Shown in pieces: positions 55,691 to 64,000 of a DNA stretch of 64,000 bases. Within the stretch, counting starts at the first letter, position 1, and the number at the start of each line of letters is the position of its first letter. Location: the NCBI RefSeq assembly GCF_003789055.1, contig NZ_ML119087.1:124001-188000 (forward strand), in the 5' to 3' direction. The DNA is from Histidinibacterium lentulum. GTDB lineage: Bacteria; Pseudomonadota; Alphaproteobacteria; Rhodobacterales; Rhodobacteraceae. Position numbers and translations under genes: made by a program. The notes under the pieces were generated by a model. It had not been told where the DNA came from. It saw only the letters and a list, made by a program, of their open reading frames with translations, and did no database searches.

Positions 55691-56763
55691 CCGCCGCCAT
55701 CTCCCTCCGCGACGTGCGCAAGACCTTCGGCGATTTCACCGCGCTCAAGGCGGTCAGCTTCGACATCGCCGACAACGAGTTCTTCACGCTGCTCGGTCCC
55801 TCGGGCTGCGGCAAGACCACGCTCCTGCGGCTCATCGCGGGCTTCGAGGGGACGACCGGAGGGACGATCCACCTCTACGGCCAGGAGATCGAGGGCCTGC
55901 CCCCCGACAGGCGCCCGGTGAACACGGTCTTCCAGAACTACGCGCTCTTTCCGCACATGACCGTGCAGGAAAACATCGCCTTCGGCCTCCAGATGCTGAA
56001 ATGGCCCAGGGCCGACATCGCCGCGCGGGTGGCCGAGATGGTCGCCATGGTCCGGCTCGGCGACTTCGTGCACCGCAAGCCCGCCCAGATGTCCGGCGGA
56101 CAGCAGCAGCGCGTGGCGCTGGCCCGCGCCATGGCGCCCCGGCCCAAGGTGTTGCTGCTGGACGAGCCGCTCTCCGCCCTCGACCTCAAGCTCCGTCAGG
56201 AAATGCGGTCGGAGCTGAAGCGCCTTCAGCGCGAGACCGGCATCACCTTCATCTTCGTCACCCACGACCAGGAAGAGGCGCTGTCGATGTCCGACCGCAT
56301 CGCGGTCATGTCGGCGGGCGAGGTGCAGCAGATCGGCCGCCCCTCCGAGATCTACGAACATCCGGCGAACCGCTTCGTCGCCGATTTCATCGGCGAGACG
56401 AACCTGATCGACGCCACCGTCGAGGCGGTGGAGGGCCAGATCGTCACCTGCCGCCTGCCCGACGGCGAGACGGTCCACGCGCTGGCGAACCGCGCCGCCT
56501 CCAAAGGCCAGTCCGGCACGCTTTCCATCCGGCCCGAGCGCCTGACCATCACCCGCGATCCGCCGCCGGGCGAGAGCCTGAAAGGCGTGCTCGGCGCCTC
56601 GACCTACCTCGGCACGGACACCCATTACGAGGTCCGCCTCGGCCCCAACCTCTCCCTCACCGCCCGGATGCAGAACGCCGAGGACGCCGCCCTCCGCCTC
56701 GACGAGGGCGACCCCGTCCACGTCAGCATCGTCGCGGGTGCTGCGCGGTTCCTGGTGACCTGA
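55687..56763 (+). CDS. potA: ABC transporter ATPase, PotA/PotG type
   Basis: The 358-residue ATPase has Walker A LGPSGCGKTTLL, the Q-loop F-Q-N-Y-A-L-F-P-H, signature MSGGQQQRVALARA, Walker B LLLDEPLSALDLKL and H-loop VTHDQEEAL. A C-terminal TOBE domain starts near residue 270. GTG 55687 overlaps the decarboxylase stop. It belongs with the permeases and PotD-like protein after it, all in one polyamine-type transporter operon. Confidence 0.92.
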   Translation: MTAAISLRDVRKTFGDFTALKAVSFDIADNEFFTLLGPSGCGKTTLLRLIAGFEGTTGGTIHLYGQEIEGLPPDRRPVNTVFQNYALFPHMTVQENIAFGLQMLKWPRADIAARVAEMVAMVRLGDFVHRKPAQMSGGQQQRVALARAMAPRPKVLLLDEPLSALDLKLRQEMRSELKRLQRETGITFIFVTHDQEEALSMSDRIAVMSAGEVQQIGRPSEIYEHPANRFVADFIGETNLIDATVEAVEGQIVTCRLPDGETVHALANRAASKGQSGTLSIRPERLTITRDPPPGESLKGVLGASTYLGTDTHYEVRLGPNLSLTARMQNAEDAALRLDEGDPVHVSIVAGAARFLVT

Positions 56764-57680
56764 TGGCGGCGGGCACGGGCAGCGGACGCACCGTCTCGGC
56801 CACCTTCCGGCCGATCCGCGGCTGGCTGCTTCTGCCGTCCTGGGCGATCATCGGCTTCTTCATGGTGATCCCGGTGCTGCTGATGCTGGTCTACTCCTTC
56901 CTGACGAAGGAATTCCGCGGCGGCGTCATCTGGGAGCCCACGCTCGCCGCCTACGACCAGTTCCTCTTCGACCGGGGCCTCTTCGGGGACGAGCCGCCGA
57001 CCATCGAATGGGCCTATATCACCATCTTCATCCGCTCGATCCTGCAGGCAACCGGCGCCACGCTCCTGTGCCTCCTGATCGGCTTTCCCACCGCCTTCTT
57101 CATCGCGACGCGCCCGGCGCACACGCGGGCGATCTGGCTTTTCCTCATCACCATTCCCTACTGGGTGAACCTGCTGATCCGCACGGTCTCCGTCCGCTTC
57201 CTGATCCGCGACAACGGTCCCCTGAACGACTTTCTCCTGGCCCTCGGCCTGGTCGATCAGCCGCTCGGGCTCATCAACACCAACTTCGCGGTGCAGCTCG
57301 GGCTCTTCTATTCCTACCTGCCGTTCATGGTGCTGCCGATCTACGCGGCGGTGGAGCGCTACAACTTCGCCTTCTCCGAGGCCGCTTCGGACCTCTACGC
57401 GCCGAAATGGACGATCCTGCGACGCATCGTGATCCCGGTGGTGAAACCGGGCATCATCGCGGGCTGCATCCTCGTGTTCGTGCCCTCTCTGGGCGCCTTT
57501 CTCGCGCCGGACCTTCTGGGCGGGGCCAAGACCTACATGATCGGCTCGCTGATCGAGGAGCAGTTCAAGGGCAATGCCGGGAACTGGCCCTTCGGGGCGG
57601 CGGCCTCGATGATCCTGCTGTCGATGGTGCTGGTGGTGCTGCTGTTCTACGCGCGCGGCCAGTCGCGGGAGGGGGCGTGA
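56763..57680 (+). CDS. potB: ABC transporter permease, PotB type
   Basis: The 305-residue membrane protein has six or so hydrophobic segments, the first near residues 20-45. Loop [14 protein letters not shown] near 205-218 and I-P-V-V-K-P-G-I are the coupling-helix signature. ATG 56763 forms TGATG with the ATPase stop; the much longer reading before it is a shadow. A 256-base spacer with the short element separates it from the second permease. Confidence 0.92.
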   Translation: MAAGTGSGRTVSATFRPIRGWLLLPSWAIIGFFMVIPVLLMLVYSFLTKEFRGGVIWEPTLAAYDQFLFDRGLFGDEPPTIEWAYITIFIRSILQATGATLLCLLIGFPTAFFIATRPAHTRAIWLFLITIPYWVNLLIRTVSVRFLIRDNGPLNDFLLALGLVDQPLGLINTNFAVQLGLFYSYLPFMVLPIYAAVERYNFAFSEAASDLYAPKWTILRRIVIPVVKPGIIAGCILVFVPSLGAFLAPDLLGGAKTYMIGSLIEEQFKGNAGNWPFGAAASMILLSMVLVVLLFYARGQSREGA

Positions 57681-57695
57681 TGGGGTGGCCGGGAC

Positions 57696-57911
57696 CGGAG
57701 GCGCGCCATCGACGGGCCGCGAAATGGTCGAGCGAGCCCCCCGCGCGGACTCAAGGCCGCAGGCCGCCGCGCGGTCGACGGGCCGCCCCCACGGCCCGGC
57801 GACACGTCGACGCTCGGACCCAGCTCCGAGGTCTTCCGGACTTGGCTGGCATAAAGTGCGTAGCCATTCTGTCGGTTCGCCGCGCCACGGCCCGCCGACC
57901 GCGCGCCTCCG
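57696..57911 (+). repeat. 216-base short element with 26-base terminal inverted repeats
   Basis: The ends at 57696-57721 and 57886-57911 match as inverted repeats at 22 of 26 positions (CGGAGGCGCG outermost on each side). The inside holds GGCCGCAGGCCGCCGC (57755-57770), GGCCCGGCGA (57793-57802), ATAAAGTGC (57851-57859) and GGCCCGCCGA (57889-57898). The same words in the same order occur in the inverted copy at 27131-27347. No protein and no target-site duplication is visible. It lies in a permease-permease spacer of one operon. A MITE-like element or a mobile RNA element would both fit. Confidence 0.7.
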
Positions 57912-57936
57912 CACCAGACCCCCTCCGGAGGCCCGG

Positions 57937-58755
57937 ATGACCTTCGACGTCCGCCGCTATCGGGGCTTCTTCGGGCTGACGATGCTCTGCCTCTTCATCC
58001 TCTACGTCCCGCTCCTCGTCGTGATGGTCTACAGCTTCAACGACAGCCGCTCGATCACCAACTGGGAGGGCGTCTCCCTCCGCTGGTACGTCGACGTCTT
58101 CACCGGCCCCGAGTCGGAGAAGTTCAAGCAGGCCGCCTGGAACTCCCTGACCATCGCCCTCTCGGCGGCCATCGTCTCCACCACCATCGCCACCGCCGCC
58201 GCCATCGGCATGGTCCGGGGCGGCGCCTTCCGGGGGAAATCCGCGACCTTCGCGCTCATCTCCCTGCCGATCATGGTGCCGGAGATCGTCACCGCGGTCG
58301 CCACGCTCATCTTCTTCTCCACCATCGCCTTCCCGCTCGGGACCCTCTCGATCCTCGTCGCGCACATCGTCTTCTGCATCCCCTTCGCCTACCTGCCCAT
58401 TTCGGCACGCCTGCAGGGGATCGAGGCGAGCTACGAGGAAGCCGCGCAAGACCTCTATGCGGGCCGCTGGGCCACCTTCCGCCACGTGCTCTTCCCGATC
58501 ATGGGGCCGGGCATCATGTCGGGCTTCCTGCTCGCCTTCATCATCTCGCTCGACGACTTCATCATCACGAACTTCGTCAAGGGCGCCGGGGTCGAGACCC
58601 TGCCGACCGCCATCTTCGGATCGGTCAAGCAGGGCATCCAGCCCAACATCATGGCGCTCTCGACGCTGCTGCTGCTTTTCTCGATCGCCCTCGTGACTCT
58701 ATCCTACTTCATCGGAAAACGGGGCGAAGCACTCCAACCGGACAGGGGAGACTGA
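57937..58755 (+). CDS. potC: ABC transporter permease, PotC type
   Basis: The 272-residue protein has six hydrophobic segments and the loop [13 protein letters not shown] near 168-180, with [11 protein letters not shown] near 205, a PotC mark. The ATG at 57937 has CCGGAGG upstream; a longer reading from 57685 would use the repeat and is rejected. It precedes the PotD-like gene by 2 bases. Confidence 0.92.
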   Translation: MTFDVRRYRGFFGLTMLCLFILYVPLLVVMVYSFNDSRSITNWEGVSLRWYVDVFTGPESEKFKQAAWNSLTIALSAAIVSTTIATAAAIGMVRGGAFRGKSATFALISLPIMVPEIVTAVATLIFFSTIAFPLGTLSILVAHIVFCIPFAYLPISARLQGIEASYEEAAQDLYAGRWATFRHVLFPIMGPGIMSGFLLAFIISLDDFIITNFVKGAGVETLPTAIFGSVKQGIQPNIMALSTLLLLFSIALVTLSYFIGKRGEALQPDRGD

Positions 58756-58757
58756 CC

Positions 58758-59786
58758 ATGAAGAGACTGACCACGACGACCGCCATCCTGGCGCTCGCAG
58801 CGGGGGCGGCCGCCGCCGAGGGCGAGCTCCGCGTCTACCACTGGTTCGAATACATGCCGCAGGAACTGGTGGACAAGTTCGAGGCCGAAACCGGCATCGA
58901 CGTCATCATCGACACCTACGACAGCAACGAGGCGCTTCTGGCCTCGCTCAAGGCCGGCACGCTCGGCTCCTATGACGTGGCCGTCCCGGGCGACTACATG
59001 GTCGCGATCATGGCGGGCGAGGGCCTTCTCGACACGTTCGAGGAGGGCGAGCTGACCAACAAGGCCAACATCGAGGACCAGTGGCTCAACGCGCCCTTCG
59101 ATGCGGGCCGCGTTCACTCGATCCCCTACCAGTGGGGCTCCACCAGCGTGTCGGTGAACCGCGACATCTATACCGGCGACACCAACTCCCTCTCGCTGAT
59201 CTTCGATCCGCCCGAGGAACTCAAAGGCCGGATCAACGTGCTCGACAGCCAGGGCGAGGTGATGGCGCTGGCCTCGATCTACCTCGGCATCCCCCAGTGC
59301 AGCCAGGACCGCGACCAGCTTCGCGCGCTGGACGAGCTCCTGCAGACCGCCTCGGCACACTGGGCCTCCTTCGGCTCCGACATCGCCAAGGACGTGCTGG
59401 TGTCGGGCGATGCCGCGGCGGGCATGATCTACAACGGTTTCTCCGCCAAGGCGCGCGAGGAAGGCGCCAATGTCGAATACATCTACCCCGACGAGGGCTA
59501 TGTCGTCTGGATGGACAACGTCGTGCTTCTGGAACAGGCGCCGAACCGCGAGAACGCGATCCGGTTCATGGATTTCCTGCTTCAGCCCGAGAACATCGCG
59601 CAGGTGACGAACTACGCCCAGTATGCCGCGGGCATCACCGGCGCGGCCGAATTCACCGAAGAGGCGCTCGCCACCTCGCCGGAGAACAACCCGCGCGAGG
59701 GCGCGGGCCCTGGCGTCTTCATCGAGGTCTGCGATCAGGCGACTCAGGAGGTCTACGACCAGATCTGGACGCGGCTGCGCAGCTGA
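58758..59786 (+). CDS. potD: Polyamine-type ABC substrate-binding protein
   Basis: The 342-residue periplasmic protein has a Sec signal ending A-A-A-A-E near residue 20. The mature start E-L-R-V-Y-H-W-F-E-Y-M-P is the PotD/PotF mark, followed by Y-D-S-N-E-A-L-L-A-S-L-K and Y-D-V-A-V-P-G-D-Y, then the strand with P-Y-Q-W-G-S-T. It ends the transporter begun at 55687. The stop overlaps the first nitrilase-family gene as TGATG, so the enzyme and transporter genes are co-translated. Confidence 0.93.
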   Translation: MKRLTTTTAILALAAGAAAAEGELRVYHWFEYMPQELVDKFEAETGIDVIIDTYDSNEALLASLKAGTLGSYDVAVPGDYMVAIMAGEGLLDTFEEGELTNKANIEDQWLNAPFDAGRVHSIPYQWGSTSVSVNRDIYTGDTNSLSLIFDPPEELKGRINVLDSQGEVMALASIYLGIPQCSQDRDQLRALDELLQTASAHWASFGSDIAKDVLVSGDAAAGMIYNGFSAKAREEGANVEYIYPDEGYVVWMDNVVLLEQAPNRENAIRFMDFLLQPENIAQVTNYAQYAAGITGAAEFTEEALATSPENNPREGAGPGVFIEVCDQATQEVYDQIWTRLRS

Positions 59787-60556
59787 TGCGGATCGGGCTC
59801 TATCAGGCCCCATCGCCCGCCGGGGATATCCCGGCGGGCCTTGCCGCCCTCGACGCCGCCCTTGGCAAGGCCGCGGGGGCCGGGGTCGATCTTCTCGTCA
59901 TGCCGGAGCTGTTCCTGCCCGGCTACGGCGCCACCACCGCCACCCCGCCTCCGGGCTGGGCCGAGACCATGAAGACCGTGGCGGACCTCGCCCGCACCCA
60001 TGCCGTGGCGCTCGCCATCGGCCTGCCGGAGTATGGCGAGACCGCGGTCTGGAACGCGGCTTTCGTCTTCGACGAGACCGGCGCCGAGATCGCCCGCTAC
60101 CGCAAGGTGCAGCTTTTCGGAGACCGGGAGCACGCGCTCTTCACCCCCGGCGACCGCCTTGTCACCTTCGACTGGAGGGGCCGCCGCTTCGGCCTCCTGA
60201 TCTGCTACGACGTGGAATTTCCCGAGCATGTCCGCGCGCTCGCCACGGCGGGGGCCGAGGTGATCCTGGTGCCCACGGCGAACATGATGCCCTTCGTGAA
60301 CGTCAACCAGATCATGGTGCCCTCCCGGGCTGCCGAGAATGCCGTGACCATCGTCTATGCCAACTGCTGCGGGACCGAGGGCGCGCTCGACTACGTGGGC
60401 CTCAGCCTGATCTGCGGCCCCGAGGGCTATCCGCTGGCCTCCAAGGGCCGCGATGCGGGCCTGCTCATCGCCGAACTGCCGGAACCCGGCTGGCGTGAAC
60501 ACGACATCCCCCATTCGACCCAAGCCGCGGACCTGCGCAAGGTGGGCGTGTCCTGA
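59786..60556 (+). CDS. Nitrilase-superfamily carbon-nitrogen hydrolase
   Basis: The 256-residue amidase has Glu in L-V-M-P-E-L-F-L-P-G-Y, Lys in R-Y-R-K-V-Q-L-F-G and Cys in L-L-I-C-Y-D-V-E-F-P-E. It belongs to the family of (R)-stereoselective and omega-amidases. The TGATG junction with the potD-like gene fixes the start. The position suggests it acts on an amide derived from the transported amine, for example a carbamoyl or acyl polyamine. The substrate is not shown by sequence. Confidence 0.9.
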   Translation: MRIGLYQAPSPAGDIPAGLAALDAALGKAAGAGVDLLVMPELFLPGYGATTATPPPGWAETMKTVADLARTHAVALAIGLPEYGETAVWNAAFVFDETGAEIARYRKVQLFGDREHALFTPGDRLVTFDWRGRRFGLLICYDVEFPEHVRALATAGAEVILVPTANMMPFVNVNQIMVPSRAAENAVTIVYANCCGTEGALDYVGLSLICGPEGYPLASKGRDAGLLIAELPEPGWREHDIPHSTQAADLRKVGVS

Positions 60557-60588
60557 CGCCGCAAGCGCCCTCTTCTGAATAGCCAAAT

Positions 60589-60600
60589 GATATCAATATC
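60589..60600. promoter_or_regulatory. A/T-rich palindrome upstream of aguB
   Basis: GATATCAATATC is a perfect inverted repeat of 5-base arms around CA. It lies in the only A/T-rich 40 bases of this operon end, 17 bases before the GTG start, and could mark a promoter or operator for the last gene. Confidence 0.3.
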
Positions 60601-60617
60601 TTGAAAGGCGTTACATC

Positions 60618-61469
60618 GTGAAACGAGATACGCTGACCCTCGCCGTCACCCAGATGCCCTGCTCCTGGGACATCGAGGCGAACCTCGCCCGCGCCGAAAC
60701 CCTCGTCCGCGAGGCCGCCGCTGCGGGCGCGACCCTGATCCTCCTCCAGGAGCTCTTCGAGACTCCCTATTTCTGCTCCGAGCAGAACCCGGACCACCTC
60801 ACCCTCGCCCGCCCCTTCCAGACAAACCCCCTCATCGCCCGTTTCGCCGCCCTCGCCGCCGAACTGCAGGTCGTCCTTCCCCTCAGCTTCTTCGAGCGCA
60901 CCGAGCGGCAGTTCTTCAACTCCATGGCCATGATCGACGCGACCGGCGAGATCCTCGGCCTCTACCGCAAGACCCACATCCCCGACGGTCGCGGCTACCA
61001 GGAGAAGTTCTACTTCACCCCCGGCGACACCGGCTTCCGCGTCTGGAACACCGCCGCCGGCTGCATCGGCGTCGGCATCTGCTGGGACCAGTGGTTCCCC
61101 GAGACCGCGCGCAGCATGGCCCTGATGGGCGCCGACGTGCTCCTCTATCCCACCGCCATCGGGAGCGAACCGCAGGACCCGTCCGTCGACAGCAAACCCC
61201 ACTGGCAGCGCACCATGCAGGGCCACGCCGCCGCCAACATGTGCATCCTCGCCGCCAGCAACCGGATCGGCACGGAGAATGTCGGCGCCGAGATGTCCTT
61301 CTACGGCGGCAGCTTCATCGCCGACGAGACCGGCGCGAAGCTGGCCGAGATGGGAGCCGCGCCGGGCATCGCCATCGCCACGGTCGATCTTGACGCGATC
61401 CGCCGGCGCCGCGCCGCCTGGGGCCTCTTCCGGGACCGAAGGCCCGAACACTACCGCCCGCTGACCTAG
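60618..61469 (+). CDS. aguB: N-carbamoylputrescine amidase
   Basis: The 283-residue nitrilase-superfamily enzyme converts N-carbamoylputrescine to putrescine, CO2 and ammonia. Family residues: Glu in L-L-Q-E-L-F-E-T-P-Y-F, Lys in Y-R-K-T-H-I-P-D-G and Cys in G-V-G-I-C-W-D-Q-W-F-P-E. C-S-E-Q-N and D-Q-W-F-P-E are typical of AguB. The GTG start has GAAAGG nine bases upstream. Agmatine deiminase (AguA), its usual partner, is not in the window. The end shares a CTAG with the convergent monooxygenase. Confidence 0.9.
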   Translation: MKRDTLTLAVTQMPCSWDIEANLARAETLVREAAAAGATLILLQELFETPYFCSEQNPDHLTLARPFQTNPLIARFAALAAELQVVLPLSFFERTERQFFNSMAMIDATGEILGLYRKTHIPDGRGYQEKFYFTPGDTGFRVWNTAAGCIGVGICWDQWFPETARSMALMGADVLLYPTAIGSEPQDPSVDSKPHWQRTMQGHAAANMCILAASNRIGTENVGAEMSFYGGSFIADETGAKLAEMGAAPGIAIATVDLDAIRRRRAAWGLFRDRRPEHYRPLT

Positions 61470-62701
61470 GCCACCGCCGTCCGCCCCGTGCCCGCGATGT
61501 GGTCCGCGAGATACTGGGCGTCCGGCCAGACACCCCAGATGAACGACGAGCCCCGGCAGGACAGGAAGGGCAGGCCGAGGAAATAGAGCCCGGGCACCAC
61601 GCTCACGCCCCTCTCGTGCCGCGGGCGGCCCTCGGCGTCGAAGACGTCCGCCTTGAGCCAGCCGAAATCGAGCGCGAAACCCGTGGCCCAGATGATCGTC
61701 CGCACCCCCGCCACCGCAAGATCGAGCGTCAGCAGAGGATCGTCAAAACTTGCCGGGTCGGGGCTGATCTGACGGGCCTCGGGCTCTTCTGGCAGGTCCT
61801 CGCCCGTTCGCGCGACCCAGGCATCCGCCTCGTCCAGAACCGACAGGTAGTTCGCATCCCCCCGCCGGATTGTGGCGACAAGATCGTCCGAGAATGCGAG
61901 GACACCGCCCTCACAGCCCAGCGTCCGCCCCACGAGCCGCACGCCCCGGGCGGCGAAGTCGCGGAAATCCACGGTCCGCCCGCCATGGGCGCCGCTGACA
62001 GCGATCGTCACATGCTCCGAGGAGGGGGCGGCCCGCGCCTCCCACTTTCCCAGAACGCCCAGCCACCAGACGAAATCCTTGCCGCGATACCGCCGCGGCG
62101 GCCGGTCGTGGGGGCCCACCGAGAGGTAGACCTCGCGCCCCGCCCGGCTCAGCTCGTCCGCGATCTGCGATCCGGACGAGCCCGCGCCGACCACGAGGAC
62201 GCCGCCCTCCGGGAGGGCGCCGGGGTTGCGATAGGCCGTGGAATGGATCTGCAGAAGACCCTCGGTCTCAGGCACCACCCGCGGGATCAGCGGCTTCTGG
62301 AAGGGTCCGGTGGCGGACACGACGCAGCGCGCCTCCATCACGCCCTCGGAAGTCTCGACCCGGAAGCCCTGTCCATCCAGCGGCCTCACGCCGGTCACCT
62401 CGACGCCGCAACGGATCGGCGCGGCGATCTTCCGGGCATAGGCCTCGAAATAGGCGACAACCTGATCCTTGGAGGCAAAGCCGTCAGGGTCCAGCCCGTC
62501 GAACTCGAGGTCCGGAAAACGGTCATGCCAGGCGGGGCCGTTTGCGACGAGGGAATCCCACCGTTCCGACCGCCAGCGCTCGGCGATCCGGTGACGCTCC
62601 AGCACGACGTGCCCGATCCCCCGGTCGCTCAGATGGCCGCTCATCGCGAGCCCGGCCTGCCCGCCACCGATCACGACGGTGTCGATCGTTTCGCTGCCCA
62701 T
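61466..62701 (-). CDS. Flavin-containing monooxygenase-like oxidoreductase
   Basis: The 411-residue protein has an FAD site G-G-G-Q-A-G near residues 12-17, an NADPH-type V-V-G-A-G-S-S-G near 170-177, the H-S-T-A-Y after the FAD part, and A-T-G-F-A-L-D-F near the end. It belongs to the CzcO/FMO-like group, which oxidises N, S or carbonyl carbon centres. Such enzymes sometimes act on amines; this gene neighbours amine genes but is on the other strand and ends on a shared CTAG. No substrate is proposed. Confidence 0.88.
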   Translation of the reverse strand: MGSETIDTVVIGGGQAGLAMSGHLSDRGIGHVVLERHRIAERWRSERWDSLVANGPAWHDRFPDLEFDGLDPDGFASKDQVVAYFEAYARKIAAPIRCGVEVTGVRPLDGQGFRVETSEGVMEARCVVSATGPFQKPLIPRVVPETEGLLQIHSTAYRNPGALPEGGVLVVGAGSSGSQIADELSRAGREVYLSVGPHDRPPRRYRGKDFVWWLGVLGKWEARAAPSSEHVTIAVSGAHGGRTVDFRDFAARGVRLVGRTLGCEGGVLAFSDDLVATIRRGDANYLSVLDEADAWVARTGEDLPEEPEARQISPDPASFDDPLLTLDLAVAGVRTIIWATGFALDFGWLKADVFDAEGRPRHERGVSVVPGLYFLGLPFLSCRGSSFIWGVWPDAQYLADHIAGTGRTAVA

Positions 62702-62722
62702 CCGCCGTCTCCCCGACTGTCA

Positions 62723-62792
62723 GGGAAAGCCTAGCGGGGACGGGGGTCGCCCCAAACCATGCTCTGCTTAAGCTGTGATTGGGGAAAGCCTA
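62723..62792. repeat. Direct repeat of 11 bases
   Basis: GGGAAAGCCTA occurs at 62723-62733 and again at 62782-62792, 59 bases apart, in the 104-base spacer between the monooxygenase start and the kinase stop. It may be a pair of regulator sites for the monooxygenase gene. Confidence 0.3.
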
Positions 62793-62805
62793 AGGCGGAG
62801 CGTCT

Positions 62806-63996
62806 TCAGGCAGGAGAAGCGCCCCATGCCTTGTCCACGATCGTCTGGGCGAGCTCCTCCGCATGATCGGCCCCCACCCTTGGCCGGAGGTGCGCCAGCG
62901 GAACCGAAAGGCGATAGCGGAACCCTTCGGTCAGGTCCGCCTCGGCTGTCCCGCCAAGCGTGGCGGGCGCGATCCGCAAGAGGAGCGTGCTGCCGAAGCC
63001 GCCGCCGATGGCCGCTTCCGGCGCCGACATGCTCCGCGACCATGCCCCCTGTTCGACCCACTCGAGCACGAACATCGGCTCCCGTGCCCCGGTCTCCACG
63101 GCCCATGTGGTCCGCACTTCGCCGTCCGGCATGGCGAGAACGCCGTGCTTCTGCGAATTCGTGGCCAGCTCGTGCAGAACGAGCGAAAGCTGCTGTGCCG
63201 CCTGCGGGTTCACCTCAGTCTCGGGACCATCCATCGAGAGCCGCTCCCCGAAGGTCAGGATCGCGGGCCGGAGCTGCCGCTCCGCGAGCTGCCTGATCGT
63301 CAGGCCGGACGAGGTACTGGTTTCCAGAAGTGCCGCGGTCGCGTTGCCGAGGGCGTCGATCCGGCCCAGCAGGCTCCGGAGAAACGTCTCCGTGTCGGGC
63401 GCGGCCCGCGCGGTCTGCCGCGCGATGGACGCCACCACGGTCAGCAGGTTGCGGCTGCGATGCACCGCCTCGCGCGACAGGACCGAGAGGCGCGCGGTCG
63501 CGGCCGTCAGGGACTGCGTGCGCTCCTCGACCTTGCTTTCGAGGGTTTGCTGCACCTCCCTCAGCTGTGCGAGCGTCTCCTCATGGGCGCTGATCTCCTC
63601 GCGCAGCCGTGAGTTCGCGGCCTCGAGCTGATGCGGGCTGGGGATCTGCACGAGCGTGGGCACGAGGCGGAAGAGAACCACCGCTGTCGTCGCCGACACG
63701 AGGCCGGTGACCAGCTTCAGCGCCCCCTCGGCGGCATAGACGGGGATCCAGAGGGTGGCGAGCGACAGCAGATGCGTAAGGCCGCACAGCAGGATGAAAG
63801 CCGCGAAGAGCGCCAGAAGCCCGCGGTAGCGCAGCTCTGGCCGGCGCCGGAGGAACAGGACGAGCGCTATGGGAATGGCGAAGTAGGACAGGGCGATCAG
63901 CAGATCCGCCACGACATGCGTGGCGATCAGCCATGGGTTCCACAGCAGGCAGTAACCGTGTGGCGCAAAGGATGCGTACTCCAGAAGACTCCCCAT
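62806..63996 (-). CDS. Ethylene-receptor-like membrane histidine kinase, HWE/HisKA_2 type
   Basis: The 396-residue protein has three membrane segments in its first 115 residues. They carry Asp31, Tyr38, Ile41, Pro42, Cys71 and His75, the same residues at the same spacing as Asp25, Tyr32, Ile35, Pro36, Cys65 and His69 of the plant ethylene receptor ETR1, where Cys and His bind copper. A coiled coil (about 122-170) leads to the kinase: H-R-S-R-N-L-L-T-V-V with phospho-acceptor His179, then L-V-L-H-E-L-A-T-N-S-Q-K-H-G as the N-box. This is a HWE/HisKA_2 sensor kinase. No response regulator is adjacent in the window. ATG 63996 is near the window edge. Confidence 0.88.
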   Translation of the reverse strand: MGSLLEYASFAPHGYCLLWNPWLIATHVVADLLIALSYFAIPIALVLFLRRRPELRYRGLLALFAAFILLCGLTHLLSLATLWIPVYAAEGALKLVTGLVSATTAVVLFRLVPTLVQIPSPHQLEAANSRLREEISAHEETLAQLREVQQTLESKVEERTQSLTAATARLSVLSREAVHRSRNLLTVVASIARQTARAAPDTETFLRSLLGRIDALGNATAALLETSTSSGLTIRQLAERQLRPAILTFGERLSMDGPETEVNPQAAQQLSLVLHELATNSQKHGVLAMPDGEVRTTWAVETGAREPMFVLEWVEQGAWSRSMSAPEAAIGGGFGSTLLLRIAPATLGGTAEADLTEGFRYRLSVPLAHLRPRVGADHAEELAQTIVDKAWGASPA

Positions 63997-64000
63997 GACA

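Overview
The window is about 70% G+C, uses GTG starts freely, and packs genes into operons with 4-base ATGA/GTGA or TGATG overlaps. Formamidase, biuret hydrolase, DUF1028, Rid proteins, many binding-protein-dependent transporters and Tat-exported binding proteins together suggest an alphaproteobacterium, most likely a rhodobacterial (Roseobacter/Paracoccus-type) organism. That placement is inference from gene content; there is no rRNA in the window.

Region 1 (1-22049, + strand) is a five-gene set. It starts with the 3' part of a giant gene (more than 5200 codons) encoding a multidomain secreted protein: Ig/cadherin-like repeats, an RHS-like section, a dockerin-like section, a propeller, a GHSRG hydrolase-like section, 12 tandem Ig-like repeats and a C-terminal domain. 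It is followed by a DUF3467 protein, a GAF-membrane-HlyD protein, a PqqD-M50 metalloprotease-HlyD membrane protein and a shortened SecA-like ATPase. The last two genes overlap. I read this as a candidate dedicated export apparatus for the giant protein. This is the most novel part of the window.

Region 2 (22056-32618) is a minus-strand operon with a divergent LysR gene. It encodes a BMP-type ABC transporter, formamidase, biuret amidohydrolase, a second isochorismatase-family hydrolase, a cupin and allophanate hydrolase. Region 3 (33593-42527) holds a cyanuric-acid-amidohydrolase-family enzyme, a TrzA/AtzB-like amidohydrolase, a THI5-like ABC transporter (one binding-protein gene is frameshifted), an SDR, another isochorismatase-family enzyme and a divergent LysR gene. 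Together, regions 2 and 3 contain a plausible full route from an s-triazine or ureide to cyanuric acid, biuret, allophanate, ammonia and CO2. Between them lies a lower-G+C island (about 32640-33450) with a small lipoprotein gene and a gene remnant.

Region 4 (42534-61469) deals with polyamines or other amines. It has an agmatinase-family ureohydrolase with a TetR gene, two polyamine-type ABC transporters, an MBL-fold hydrolase, a Rid protein, DUF1028, a LysR gene, an ArgE-like deacylase, a TMADH-family amine dehydrogenase, a PLP decarboxylase and two nitrilase-family hydrolases, one of them AguB-like. A short inverted-repeat-bounded element lies between two permease genes, and a diverged, oppositely oriented copy lies in region 2. 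Region 5 (61466-63996, - strand) has a flavin monooxygenase and a histidine kinase whose N-terminus carries the key residues of the plant/cyanobacterial ethylene-binding domain.

No tRNA, rRNA, CRISPR array, phage or transposase gene was seen.
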